Shown one piece after another: positions 9,133-22,100 of a stretch of 64,000 bases of DNA. This DNA is from Flavobacterium kingsejongi (GTDB lineage Bacteria > Bacteroidota > Bacteroidia > Flavobacteriales > Flavobacteriaceae). A program made the position numbers and the translations under genes. Numbering within the stretch: position 1 is the first letter of the stretch; each line of letters starts with the position of its first letter. The stretch spans positions 992,001 through 1,056,000 of the forward strand of contig NZ_CP020919.1 of the NCBI RefSeq assembly GCF_003076475.1, written 5' to 3'. The notes beneath the pieces are model-generated. The model was not told the DNA's origin. It saw only the letters and a list, made by a program, of their open reading frames with translations, and did no database searches.

Positions 9133-10074
9133 TTAAAAGGTACAAGAACAATTACTAATGCCCTGGAAAATATCCACACCCAACGTCACCATATGGGTTC
9201 CGGAGTTGTGGGACATCAGGTTGTTTGTCGTTACCTGATAGGAATAGGCAAAGTAAAAACTACCGGATTTCAGTCCTGCCATTGGCCCGATATTCAGGGG
9301 GCTTCCAAGTTGGTCATTCAGGAAACGATAGGAAACACCACCCCATACATAATCTTCGCCATTCTTGCTTCTCTTGCGCAACTTCAGGTTCAAATCGGTT
9401 GTGGACCGGCCGTCACTTTCAAAAAGCTGAATATACATCGACGGCTCTACTTCGAGGTCGGAATATTTTTTCTTGAAGGTGTATCCGGTATACAGTTGGT
9501 AATTGCGTAATACATTAGGCTCATTGATTGCCAGGTCGTTCAGGTCTTTGTTCAGGATATTGCTCGCCGCAAGGCTGATATAAAACTCTTCGAAACGGTA
9601 CAGGGCCGAAACATCAAAATTATGATTCACCGCAGACCGATCATTGGTCACACCCATATCGGGACCATTGAAGTTCTCAATTTGCAGGCGGAACTGGTTC
9701 ATGTTGTAGGACAATCCCAAAGACAGGAATTCGTCACTGTACTTGTCCAGGATCAGGTGGTGTGCAAACGAAAATTTGGCTCCCGACTGGCGTGTATTCC
9801 CATTCTTGTCATTGTACAGGAAAACGCCGATCCCGGAGCGATCGCCAAGCCGCATATCGGCAGCCAGCGACTGGTTATCCGGAGCATCTTTGATCCCCAC
9901 CCATTGCGTAAGCCCATTGAGCCGGATTTGCACGTTATCCCCAATTCCCGCATACGAGGGCGCAATCACAAAACGATTTTCCGCCAGGTATTGTGTAAAA
10001 GTCGGAATCGCCAGTTCTTGTGCCTTCGCATTCCAAAGGCAACCTAAAAAACACAGTGTGTAAATTTTTTTCAT
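9133..10074 (-). CDS. PorP/SprF family T9SS outer-membrane protein
   Basis: Predicted outer-membrane beta-barrel, 313 aa, of the PorP/SprF family. In Flavobacterium johnsoniae SprF is needed for secretion and display of the giant adhesin SprB, and its gene lies next to sprB. Here a signal peptide (MKKIYTLCFLGCLWNAKAQ) is followed by the family opening PTFTQYLAENRFVIAPSYAGIGD and alternating amphipathic strands such as RLNGLTQWVGIKDAP, SGIGVFLYNDKNG, FAHHLIL and GPMAGLKSGSFYFAYSYQV. The family is recognised from the N-terminal pattern and context. It follows a giant SprB-like gene by 101 bases containing two hairpins but no classical terminator, which fits an operon with the adhesin; folB follows 22 bases later. 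Confidence 0.9.
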   Translation of the reverse strand: MKKIYTLCFLGCLWNAKAQELAIPTFTQYLAENRFVIAPSYAGIGDNVQIRLNGLTQWVGIKDAPDNQSLAADMRLGDRSGIGVFLYNDKNGNTRQSGAKFSFAHHLILDKYSDEFLSLGLSYNMNQFRLQIENFNGPDMGVTNDRSAVNHNFDVSALYRFEEFYISLAASNILNKDLNDLAINEPNVLRNYQLYTGYTFKKKYSDLEVEPSMYIQLFESDGRSTTDLNLKLRKRSKNGEDYVWGGVSYRFLNDQLGSPLNIGPMAGLKSGSFYFAYSYQVTTNNLMSHNSGTHMVTLGVDIFQGISNCSCTF

Positions 10075-10110
10075 GGTATTTATGGTTTAAATATCCCGTT
10101 ACTGGCTCTC

Positions 10111-10166
10111 ACCGCGGTAGGCAGGTATATTGCTATACCTGCCGCTACGGCGACCCAATCCGGGTC
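10111..10166 (-). other. Two hairpins between the giant adhesin gene and the PorP/SprF gene
   Basis: GGCAGGTATA (10120-10129) and TATACCTGCC (10134-10143) form a perfect 10-bp stem with a TTGC loop, and flanking GTAG/CTAC can extend it. A second hairpin, GACCC/GGGTC, lies at 10152-10166. Neither is followed by a T-run on the minus strand, so these look like processing or attenuating structures instead of an intrinsic terminator. Confidence 0.5.
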
Positions 10167-10175
10167 ATTGATTAT

Positions 10176-13100
10176 TTATCGGTAAATGGTGACATGACCT
10201 ACAATTTCACGGTTCGTCCCATTGTTCAGGCTAATGACATACCAGTAATCTCCGGAAGACAGGGCGTGGCCTTCATAGGTTCCATCCCAACTTTGCCCTT
10301 TGCGGATCGTGGCTACTTTCCGGCCACTACGGTCATAAATGTCCGTATTGATTTTCGGGTAGTGTTCGATCTTTACTGGTGTCCAGGTGTCATTTTCCCC
10401 ATCTGCATTCGGTGTGAAGAAATTCGGGATCTCAATGTCAATGAACGTTACTGCTATGATCGCAAAGGCTTCACAACCGTTACTGTCGATCACCTTGACT
10501 ACATAATTCCCCGATTGTGTAAATACATACACCGGATTCGTCCCGTTGTCATGATCGTTAAAATAATAACGGTAGCCCGGACGTCCTCCCCCGGCAACAG
10601 CCCGGATCTGGTTCAGCCCTTCTTCTGCAGCACTAACAATTAGTGGCGCTACTGCAATAACGGTTACCGTTATGGGCTGTATGCAACCGCTTGTATGGGC
10701 TATTTCAATCGTATGGGTTCCAGCCGGCACGTTATTGAAAACGTTTTCCAGTTGTGTTATCCCATTCAGCGTATACAACACTTCATTACTAATTTCCGGA
10801 TTTACGGTAATCGTAACGGTATTCGCCTGACGGTTGCCTACACAACCATATGTTACTGTTGCACTGGCCACAATATGTACAGCAGCAACCATCGGCACAG
10901 CGAAATCTGTAGTACAACCTGTCGCATCACGTACCACGATATGGTGTGTCTGCCCTCCGCTCAGATTATTGAATTCCAGTTGTCCTGTTACAAACGGCCC
11001 GTTATTGATACTGGTAGCATACGGAGCAACGCCCCCCGCTACAGCCATCACAATCGTACCATCTGCATCTCCGAAACAAACTTCCGGCAGTACCGAAACT
11101 AATGCAGGCACTAAAGGTGCAGGGCCGGTAATCAGTACATTGAGTGGCTGTATACAGCCATTGCTGTCTTTTACCCGTACTACATAAAGTCCGGTCTCCA
11201 GGTTCTCAAAAATATTGGAAGCACTGTAGTTCTCTAAGTTCGGGCTGATCGAATATTCATAAGGCCGCGTTCCAGCGGTTACATTCACTGTAATCTTTCC
11301 TGAAGGTGTGTTTCCACAAACCAGATGCTCCACTACTGTTGTGGCGATTACCTGGCTTCGGAATTCCACCGTAAACGGCATGATCTCCTCACAACCATTA
11401 CTATGCTTCACATGGTACAGGTGGTTTCCGGGTGCAATATTGGTAAAGGTATTGGCTATCTGGTAGCTTCCTCCATCCAGTGCAAACGTTACATCGGCAG
11501 CGACTGCCGGATTTACTGTAATCACCAGTTCATTGTCCGGTGTATTATTAAAGCAACTGTAATTCATGACATGGGTAGGATTCAGGGCTACTGAAGCAGC
11601 CAGGCTTACGGTTCTTGCTATGGTACATCCATTGGCATCGCGGATATAAATAGTATAATCCTGCCCACCGCTTAGGTTGTCATAGAGTACCTTCCCGACT
11701 ACAAAGTCACCATCCATATCGGAATCCAGGCTGGTTGCATACGGCGCAACACCGCCTCCGGGCGTGATCCTGATGCTTCCTGTATTCGATCCGGAGCAAA
11801 GCTCCTCGCTTTCCACTACTACATTGGCAGTAAGGGCAGCAGGCTCAGTTACGGTCAATAGCAGGGCTTGATAACAGCCATTGGCATCCTGCACACCAAC
11901 AATATAATCTCCTGCAACCAGGTTGTTGAATTCCGGATTGGTGGACCATTGGTTCAGGTTAGGCGAAATTGCATACATAATTATTCCTGTTCCGCCGGTA
12001 GCATTAATGGAAATGCTTCCTGTAGCCTGTCCGGCACACGATACAGACTGTACCGTTGGCACTATTGTCAATGGAGCAGGCTCCGCAATAACGATAACGG
12101 CTGAAATTCTTTCACAGTCCTGGCTGATCACTTTTACGGTATAATTCCCGGAACCCAATCCGTTGAAGAGGCCGCTGGCTTGTGGCCCTGCTACGATTGT
12201 ATTGGTCGTGGCATTCCATAACTCATAAACGTAGCTTCCTAAACCGCCGGTGGCTGTCGCTGCAATAATAGCATTCGCCTGTCCGGAACAATTGACTACA
12301 GCTCCTGAAGTGTCGATGCTAATATCCAGTACGGGAACCGGTAAAATGGTTACCGTATTGGTCGCACTGCTACAGCCATTGGCATCCTGAATATAGTACG
12401 TATACGTACCCGCCGGAACACTGAAGTTCGGATTATTGGTGAAATTTATATTATCGGTACTGTATTGGTAAGGTGCTGTTCCACCACTGCCGACGATCGT
12501 CAACAAGGCTTCCCTTACACACCCTAATGCTACCGTTTCCGAAAGTACTCCTACCAATGCGGTAGGTTGTGTAATCGTAATTGGTGTGGCAGTTGCCTCA
12601 CATGTCCAGGTATCTCGAACCGTAACGGTATAGGTTCCGGCTCCCAGCCCTGTAAATACAGGATTGGATTGTGGGCCGGTAACCTGTCCACTTTCGGCAT
12701 GGGTCAATGTATATTGGTAATTCATGCCCTGCCCTCCGGTTGCTATAGCTGTAATTGTGGCTGTAGTATCTCCATAACAGCTTACTGCCGCGGTATCTGC
12801 CGTAGCGTTTACTACTATTGGCTGAGGCAGTTCGAGTACTATGGTATCGGTTGCCACACAACCCTGGTTGTCTTTTACGCTTACTAAATAACTTCCCGCT
12901 TCGAGGTTGCTAAATAATGCATTACTGTCATAATCCTGGAAAACAAAACCGGTTACTGCATCTTTTAATTCATACAGATACGTTCCATACCCACCGTTGG
13001 CATTCGCCCATAGGACGCCACGGTCATTGGTACAGGTTACGTTTGCATTTTCCACCAAAACCACCTGCAAGGCAGTAATTGGGGAACCAATGGTAACAGT

Positions 13101-16100
13101 ATTGGATGGTTTGCCACAGAAAGGGGTATCGATAGCGATAACTTCCACACTATGGTTTCCTCCAGGTATATCATTGATGATTAACGGATTGACATCGGTA
13201 TGCCCTATTCCATATTGCACTTCAGTTCCGGCACTATTCAAAACCCTGAATGTATAGGCTCCCGTATAGCCTGCTATGGAAATACGTAAGGCTCCGTCTG
13301 TTGCTCCAAGGCAACTCACCGGAGTGATCGCCATTGCAGTAACCACCATCGTATCAAAGTCCTGTACCTGATGGCTCGCAATCACGCTACAACCTGTAGC
13401 GGTATCGGTCACCTCAAAATAATACATCCCTACTGTTGCGAGTGGAAATACCGGAGTCGTTTCCGGGGTCCCAAGAGGCAATAACCTGTAGGTATAGCTT
13501 CCTGAACCACCGTTTACATCTACTGTTACCAATTCCGGATTATTACAGGTGATTCCCTGTAGTATCGAAACGGTAGCATCCTGCAGGGCAACATAGGCCG
13601 GAACAGTTACTATGGTCGTTCCTTCACAGGCATTGCTATCATAAGCACGGATGATGATTTGCATACCATTGGTATCAGTAACCACATATACCGGATTGGT
13701 ACCGCTTTGCAGTACAGTCCCTGTCGCAGCATCTTCAAAAATATAGGACACATAGGTTCCGTTTCCTCCTGTAAGCTGCGAAGGATCAATTGTAATAAAG
13801 GCATTGTTTGGATTGTTACCGGCGGCACACCTGAATGGCGTCACCGTTACTGCTACTGCTGGGATAATTACCCCGGCAGGTTGTGCTACGGTAACCTCCA
13901 GGTCCTCACGGCATTCCTTACCGGATTTTACACTAACCTGGTACACTCCTGCTGACAATCCTGTGAACACAGGCGTATCCTGCCACGTCATACCATTGTC
14001 TTTGCTGTATTGGTATGGGGTATCGCTATTCCCGGGAGCTAAAACTACCGTGATGCTACCATCGTCACCGCCAAAACAACTTGCGGCCGTAGGTGTAGCC
14101 GTAAATGTTACGGCTATCGGATCATGCAGGGTTACCGAAAGTGGCATCTCACAAGTAGTCACCATATCCCGGATCATTACAGTATAGGTACCTCCGGAAA
14201 GGCCTGTAAAATCATTCGCCGATCCAAAAGGAACGAGGATCCCTCCTGCACTATCGCGCAATTCATATTCAAAATTCCCGGAACCACCGACAGGATTTAC
14301 CCGTAGGGTTCCATCATCATTTGTACAATTTGGTTGTGTAGTCACGGGTATGCCCGGTATTATTGGGGCATAAATCTCAACCGTCACTGGTGGAATACCA
14401 CAATCGTTAACGTCTTTTATAGTGACCGTATGGGTACCTGCTGCCAGGTTATCATAGGTAAAGGGTGCGGTCAGGTTCTGGAACATGCCGCCGTCAAGGC
14501 TATAACGGTAAGGGCCTACTCCTGTAGCTGTCATGGCTACGGCAATGGTAAAGGAACCATTGCCTCCAGTACACTGGTTGGTCACTACCGCCGTAATGGC
14601 CGGGGTAGGATCTGTAGGAACGGTAATAGCTACCGGAGCTGCCTGGATACAATTGTTGGCATCTTTAACATACACCCTATAGTCTCCACCATCAGTATAT
14701 ATCACATTTGCTGTTGTTCCTGCCCAGGTACCCACAGTGGGTGCAGGGCTTGTAGCAGGCAATAGTTCATATTCGTATGGAGCTACCCCACCAGCACCAA
14801 CTGCTGTGATGATCCCTGAATCGGTAAAACAATTGGCGTTTTTATCCAGTGTCGCGGTTACGGAAAGCGCTACTGCAGCCTGGCTGATTGTAAAGGGCGA
14901 TGAAGCCAGTTTACACTGGTCTGCACCCGGGTCTCCCCCTCTTTCCGTAAATACGATATAATATTCTCCAGGTGCCAGGTCGGTTTTAAAATCGGTTACC
15001 GTGATCGTTTGTCCCGGTGTCAGCCCGTTGGTATCTCCTGGTACTCCTATTGGTAAATTGCTAAAAGCGGAATGTAACTGGTATTCTACTGTTGTCGTTG
15101 TGTTATGATAATCGCTGAAAGTAAAGGAGATACTACCATCTGCAGCATCTTTACAGGTTACATTCTTTGGATCCATTACACTGGCCAGGTTCGAATAGGT
15201 TGGAATCGGTGACTCTGCCTGTTTGAAATAGTGGCAGCCCGTTGCCGTATCATATACTGCAAAACTATAGGTTGCCCCGGGGATTAACCCGGTGAAAGTA
15301 TAACTCAGCCCATCCGGAGCATCCGATGGGAAAAATCCAGTCGGATAACGTTGTGCCGGATCGGTTATGATGGCAAACTCAAATGGGCCTCCCAAAAGGG
15401 AACCTCCCACCGTGACTTTTACATTCGCACCCGTAACACAGTCGAATGGCCCGGTAACTACCTCGATATCCAGGGATTCTGGTGGTGAAGCCACCGGGAT
15501 ATTGCTGGTTACAGATGGACAGTCATTGGCATCAATAACTTCTACCCTATAAAATCCAAAATCTACTACTGTAAAATCAAAATTAGGGGTATTAGTAGGC
15601 CCTTCCACCCCAATTTCAGTGCCTATACTGTTGTACAGTTTATAGGTATACGGAGCTGTTCCTCCGGAAACACCCTGGATATGGATAATTCCAAAAAGGG
15701 TACCTCCTGCAGGATCACAGGTAATGGGTGTGGTAGTAATGGTATAGGCAATCGGATCCGGTTGTGTAATGGTTAAAGGAGCTGTATCACTACATCCTTT
15801 TGCATCCGTTACGGTCACGATATAAGTGCCTGCCGGTAATCCCGAAACATAATCTGGATAAGGTGTCCCTGAGGTATCGGCTACAGTAATTACAAATGGC
15901 GCCTGGCCTTTTGCAGTATCGATCACCACACGGATCAAAGCTTTTCCATCATGACACCCAATCGGGCTGGTTACCGTGACACTTGTAATTTCAGGCAGTA
16001 CAATTGGGTCAATAGTAATGATTGCAGTTTCACTACTGCACCCTAAAGCATCTGTCACTTTAAATCGGTAGTTTCCTGCAGTCGTTGTCATGTAGGTAAA

Positions 16101-19100
16101 ATCAGTACCGGTAATAGGGGTTTCTGATCCGTATGCACTACCATCGATACTCACCTGGTACCGCAGTCCTGCTCTCCCTCCGGAAAGGGTCACTGTAATC
16201 AAAGCGTCTGTTACCGCAGTACAGTCAAGGCCTTTCGTCAGTATCGCATTTGCCGTCAGTGCAGCATCAATGGTTTGGGTTACCGTATCCGTACACCCAT
16301 AGGCATCGGTTACGGTTATGGTATACTCTCCGGGTACCAGTCCTGCAAAAGTATTGCTGTTTTGCGCGGCTGCACCGTCAAGGCTATAGGAAAAAGGAGT
16401 GACACCATTGGCCACAGCCACAATAATGGTCGCTCCTGCTGCACCGAAGCAAAGGTCTGATGCCGGGTCAATTGTGGCTACAGGAGCCACAGTATCTATT
16501 ATTTCAAAAGTTATCGGAGTACTGCAATTGGAAAGATCCGTCACGGTTACAGTATACGTTCCCGGGATAGTAAGCCCATCAAAACTACAAGTCGGCCCGG
16601 TGCTGCTTCCTGTGGCAGTGCCTCCGTCAGGATCTGTAAGCTGGTACGCATACGGGATGGTACCCCCGATAGTATTTACTACTGCACGCCCTCCTTCAAT
16701 ACAGGTTTTGGGTGTTACTACCGTGGTTACTTCAAGTTCATCAGGATCGGTAAATGTTACCGTTAATGGTATAATACAACTTACTCCATAATCGTTATAG
16801 GTATTTTTAACCAGTATAGTACGGGTTCCTACCTCAAAATAATATAGGATTGCTATATCCGCCATGTTGGCATACCAGGTAGTACCATTGTCTAAGCTAA
16901 CTGCCCATTGTAAATCCCCACTATTCGGATCGCCTGGATTCTCAACCGCTATAGTAACGGTTCCATCAGCTCCGCCATGGCAGCTGATTGGGGTCGTACT
17001 TTGTACCCTGGCGCGGAATTCCGTATCGCCAACAGTTACCGGGACTGGGAAGCTACGCTCGCACACTTCCGGCAACTGGTATACTTCAATATCATCCAGC
17101 GCCAGGTCATTTCCTCCCGTCACGATTGAATTGGTACGGATTACAAAATTAAGCTGGGTATTGGTCCCCGGATTCAAATGCACTTCATACCGGTTCCAAA
17201 TATTATTTTTAGGAATATCGCCCGTATCCTGGGATTGAATTACGGTTCCTGAACCATCCACCAGCTGTACCAGCATGTTAGGCGCACGACCTCCAGAAGT
17301 ACTTCGCAGCAAGTTCATTGCATAAAAAGAGATGATCAGGTCCTGACCAGGGTAAATATCATTGATTTGTTTTTCGTAAATCACACCCTGAAGTCCCGCA
17401 ACTACACCTACATTAAGGGCCAGGAAGCGACCACCCGCATTACCCGTATGATCTCTTGTGGCTACCCACGCAGGATTGTTTGGATTAAGCATCTGGGTTA
17501 CACAATATTCTCCATCAGCCAAACGAGAGTCTGTACCACAGGTTCCCCCAGGTGTCTGCGCCTCATAACAATATACCGGATCAATATTCGGGATTGCCGT
17601 ATTGGCTCCTGCTCCAAAATCCTCCCGCAGCAGTATACTGCTGTGCGGTAACGAAACTTGTATATAATTTGTGGTAATTTCATGATATCCCGGAGTAACG
17701 TTTGTAAACACATTGCTCAATTGCATCGTCCCTCCATCAAGGGCATAGGTATAGCTAAACTCGCTGCTGTTACTTTCTACAGTAATTACCGAAGTTCCGT
17801 CACAGCTGCTCACCACTACCGGTGTAAAGACCGGCGTAGCTGGCGCAGCTTCAATCACCACGGTCATGGGATAACTGCAGTTTACGGCATCTTTAATATA
17901 GACGGTATAGGTTCCGGCATCCAGAAAACCAACACCTGATGGGGCAAAATTCACTCCGTCAAAACTATAGGTATAGGGTGCTACACCCCCTTCAGGATTG
18001 GTAATCCGTACCTCGGCCTTATGGGTTGTCGGGTCGCAACTCGCGTCCCGCGTAATATTGACAGAGGCTGTCAGGGCTCGTGCAGGGCCTGTAATGACTA
18101 CAGGCTGTGCAGGGCTTTCACAATAGATATTGATTATTGTTCCAAAAGGATCGGTTTCCGTTCTTACGACATAACGGATCTTTGCCGTATAAGTCCCCGG
18201 ATTGAGTCCTGTGAAAAGGCTTGCGCTTTGGTAGCTACTGCCATTATCGATACTATATTCCGGGATAAATCCATAATCGGTGGTTACAGAAAAAAGAATT
18301 GTTCCTGTAGCAGTTCCGAAACATTGTACGGAAGAACCTGCTACTGTCCATACCGGAGTCACGGGCGGATCCATAATTAAAAGATGGGTATCCGTACAGC
18401 CCGCAGAATCACTGGCAGAAATGCTAATGTAACCGGACGTCGGTAATTCGAATACCGGGTTTGGGCTGCCAATACCATTAAAGAAATACATATACGGTGC
18501 GGTACCCCCTGATACACTCAGGGTAATCTCTCCGGGTTCACAGGTAATTGGGCGTGTGACCGTCGCAGTCACGACAAATGGAACCAAAGGCACAATTTCT
18601 ACGGCTTCGGTAAATTCGCAGCCGGAATCAAGAGTAACCTTTACGGTATACTGACCCGGATTCACACTGTCAAAAGTATATTCGTAATCGTCCGGTCCAT
18701 TCAGGAGTCCGGAAGAAGCGATTCGCAGCGTACCATCATACAATTCGTAGAGGTATTGCGGTGCTCCGTCCGTCATCACAATATGGATGCTTCCGTTACG
18801 GTTCATACATGTCACGGGACTGGTTGGTGTTACTGTAATTGAAGGAACCAAATCACGAACGGTAATTGCATCCAATATGAAAACACATTGGTTGGGGTTA
18901 CTGGTAATATCGGTCGCTTTGATGTAAACGCTGTATACACCAGGCGTTACATTGGTAAAGGAAGGATTTGAGGTCCATGGCCCTGTTGCACTGTCCAGGC
19001 TGAATTCGTAGCCGGTAGCCGGTACATTGGTTACCAAGATTGCACCTTCGATACTACAAATTTTGTCCTGGACCTTTACTTTAGGGTCCAGTATGTTTTT

Positions 19101-22100
19101 ATAAATGTTAAAGTAAAAAGTTTGGGAACAACCATTCTGATAGCGCAGGATGATCCGCCATTGCCCGGCAGTATCGGCACTAAACACATTTCCGGTTGCC
19201 CGTTCCGTCCAGGCACAGCCCGGACCAATATTCGCACAATTATCCGGTAACGAAGTCGTACAGGAACCTTCATCCAGCTGTTCCCAGCTGATACTATCGA
19301 CATCGGTAATGGAAATGGTAATCTCCCGGCTATCGGTGGCGCCACAAAGTGCAATTTTCACCATTTCCGACAGGTCATTCGGGCATATTGCGGTTTCATC
19401 ACCAAAAATAGCGATGGGATGTGTAGTCATTCCTAAAAAAGGAACCACTGTAATTTCTTCGGTTAATATCGTACAAAGTGTTGTCCCTACAACTGTATAA
19501 CTGCCTGTTGCCGTTAGTGTAATTTCGCGGGTAGTACCAATGGTAGCCCCGGTACTATTGTCCGTCCAGACATAACTATCGTATCCTGCGGTAGCATTCA
19601 CTACCACACTGCTTCCACACAGCACTACTGTCCGTTCGCTTACAGGGGTATCGACCGCTTTGACCGTAACGACTACTTTTTTAGCTGTAGTCGGCAGGTT
19701 TTTACAAACCCCTGGGCTTTCTACCGTTACGTAATAGTCTGTAGTCACTAAAGGGCTGGCTGAAAAATAACCCCCTGTAGCCAGGACCTGCGTCAGGGCC
19801 TCATCAGCATACCAGGTAATCTCCCCCCCGGTAACCCAGGTTTGGGCGATCATTTCAAAACCCATCCCAAGACAAATTGTGGTATCGGCAACTCCTGTGA
19901 TATCAGAAGCAACAGCAGGGCGCTTGCCTATCAGGCTTACCTCCTTGACATCAGCTCCTACAATTGGATTTACAAGCTTTTCACATTTATTGTCGCCGCT
20001 TACCGTTACTATAAATGGCCAGTTGTGCGTTGCATCCGGCGCTTCATCCGGTGTAAAGGAAGATCCCGTATGCAATAAGGTGTATCCTCCCGATCCCCAT
20101 CTGTACCATCGGAATATTGGATTGGTTACTGTGATACTAGAAGCATCGAATCTACCTTGTTGACCGTAGCAAACAAATACATTTGAAGCATCAATATCGG
20201 CAGCGGTAGCCAGTGGTTTTAACTGTGCCTCCACTATTTGGCCTACGGTATTTTTGGTACATACTTCCTCTCCTGCTACTGTTACAAAATAGGAACGATT
20301 AGCCGTTAATGCCGGCGTGGTAAAGGAAGGGCCTGTGGCTACTACTGTAGTCATCGCAGGATCATTGTACCAGGTAAAAACCGGGTTGGTTATTGTTGAG
20401 CTGGAAGCAGTAAACGTTACCGTTTCACCCTTACAGAATAGTACATCCTCCACTTCAAGATCGGTGGCAGTGCCTTCGCGTTTTACACTGACCTGTACTG
20501 ATTGCGTAAAAGTACAGCCCGAAACGGTAACTACAGTTACCTGGTAGACGCCACTGTCGGCGATTCCTACATTTGGGATATTCAGGACATAATCGGTTGA
20601 TGTAGTGTTGTCCGGCAAGGTCCAGGTAATACTGGTGATAGGCCCTAAAGGCAAGACTGCCAGCTGGAGCGCTTCGCCCACACAATAGTCGGTAGTGCCT
20701 TCGATGATATCCCCCACCCCGGTACCCGGACTGAGCATTCGGAATTGCTGTTCCACTTCATAAAAGCTGTTTTTTGCTTTTACCTGGTAAACACCCGGGA
20801 GAAGCCCGGTAAAAACATTATTCGTTTGTCCGGTAGGCGGATAATTGGCATCCGTATCTTTTTTGATAAAATAGGTAATGGTTCCCGGGGAATTATCTAC
20901 CTTGACGGTTAGGTCGCCTACCGTATTCCCATTACAGATACTCCCTCCTGAACCCGAAAGGTCAAAAGACGGGAAGTTGGGTGCTACCGTTATGGCAGCA
21001 ATTGCCGTTCCCGGTACCACCTGCGAAGGAGGCAATAATGCTGTAGTACTGTAAGTATAGGATAATCCTACTTCATAATCGCCGGGTAAGTCTGCCCCAA
21101 ATGCAAAATTATAGCCACTATTGGTCCCTATTAAAGCCGGATTACCTCCATAGTAATTCGTTAATCCTGTAGGGCCGCTTACTATTCTTGCATATAAACG
21201 GATATTAGAACTATATACATACCCTATAGGATTACTCCCAGAACTGTTCAGGTAGCTTCCTACTACATTTACCGCAACTCTCCCACTTTTAATATAGCGG
21301 TCACAAACACCTCCCGTTGCCGGGACAGCAGTCAGGTTTTCCAAAGCCACACTATCGATGTAACTGTCGAGCACAATATCATATTCCTGGTCAAAACAAA
21401 CGGCATCCTGCACCCTAAACCGGTAGGTTCCCGGAGTAAGATTATTGCTCACGCCGATATATCCCGAAGTTGGGAGTGTATTGTATGTAGTATCAAATGT
21501 ATCAGGCCCGCTGATCGTACTAATCTTAATTGGCACTGTCAACTGACTCAGGCCGGTAAAGACCAAAGCCGATTTTCCGAAATTCTGCGGGCTTAATCCC
21601 GCTGTATATTGTACTGCCGCAACCGGATCCAATGGAGCATACAAAGCCGGATCCAGGTATACCGGGTTGAGTACTGAAGGTTTTGAAGGTGCCGGTGAGG
21701 TAGTCTTATTCGTAAAAAGATAATTCGTTGCGACATCACCGCTGGCATCGGTATATTCTATAGTATAGGTTTTCCCGATTTCCAGTAATAGTGTTGGAAA
21801 ACGTTTGCCAATGGATAATCCTATGGTGTCCCGGAGGACAATACCCGTTTCCTGTTCGGTGGCGGCGATCGCATACGGTTCACAGCCCAATGTCTGTCCA
21901 TTATTCCAGCTGTCGGTACTCAGCAGTACTTTGCCACTGCGCAAACAGGCTGTATTGGCCGGATCATCCCGAAGCTCGGTATAAATACTGGCAAATGGCC
22001 GTTTTTTGAAACGGGTATAGGCCGATAAATCGGATGTACTCACGCGTTCAATCCCACAAATGGTCACAGTAAGCCGTACGATTCCCCATTTGTCCCGATC

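Noticed and set aside
10120..10143. Intrinsic terminator between giant gene 1 and the PorP/SprF gene
   Set aside because: The hairpin is strong but has no T-run on the minus strand.
10695..22009. Many plus-strand ORFs of 60-210 codons opposite the giant genes
   Set aside because: They are antisense readings of repeat-rich coding DNA; none has a plausible start region, signal peptide or family pattern.
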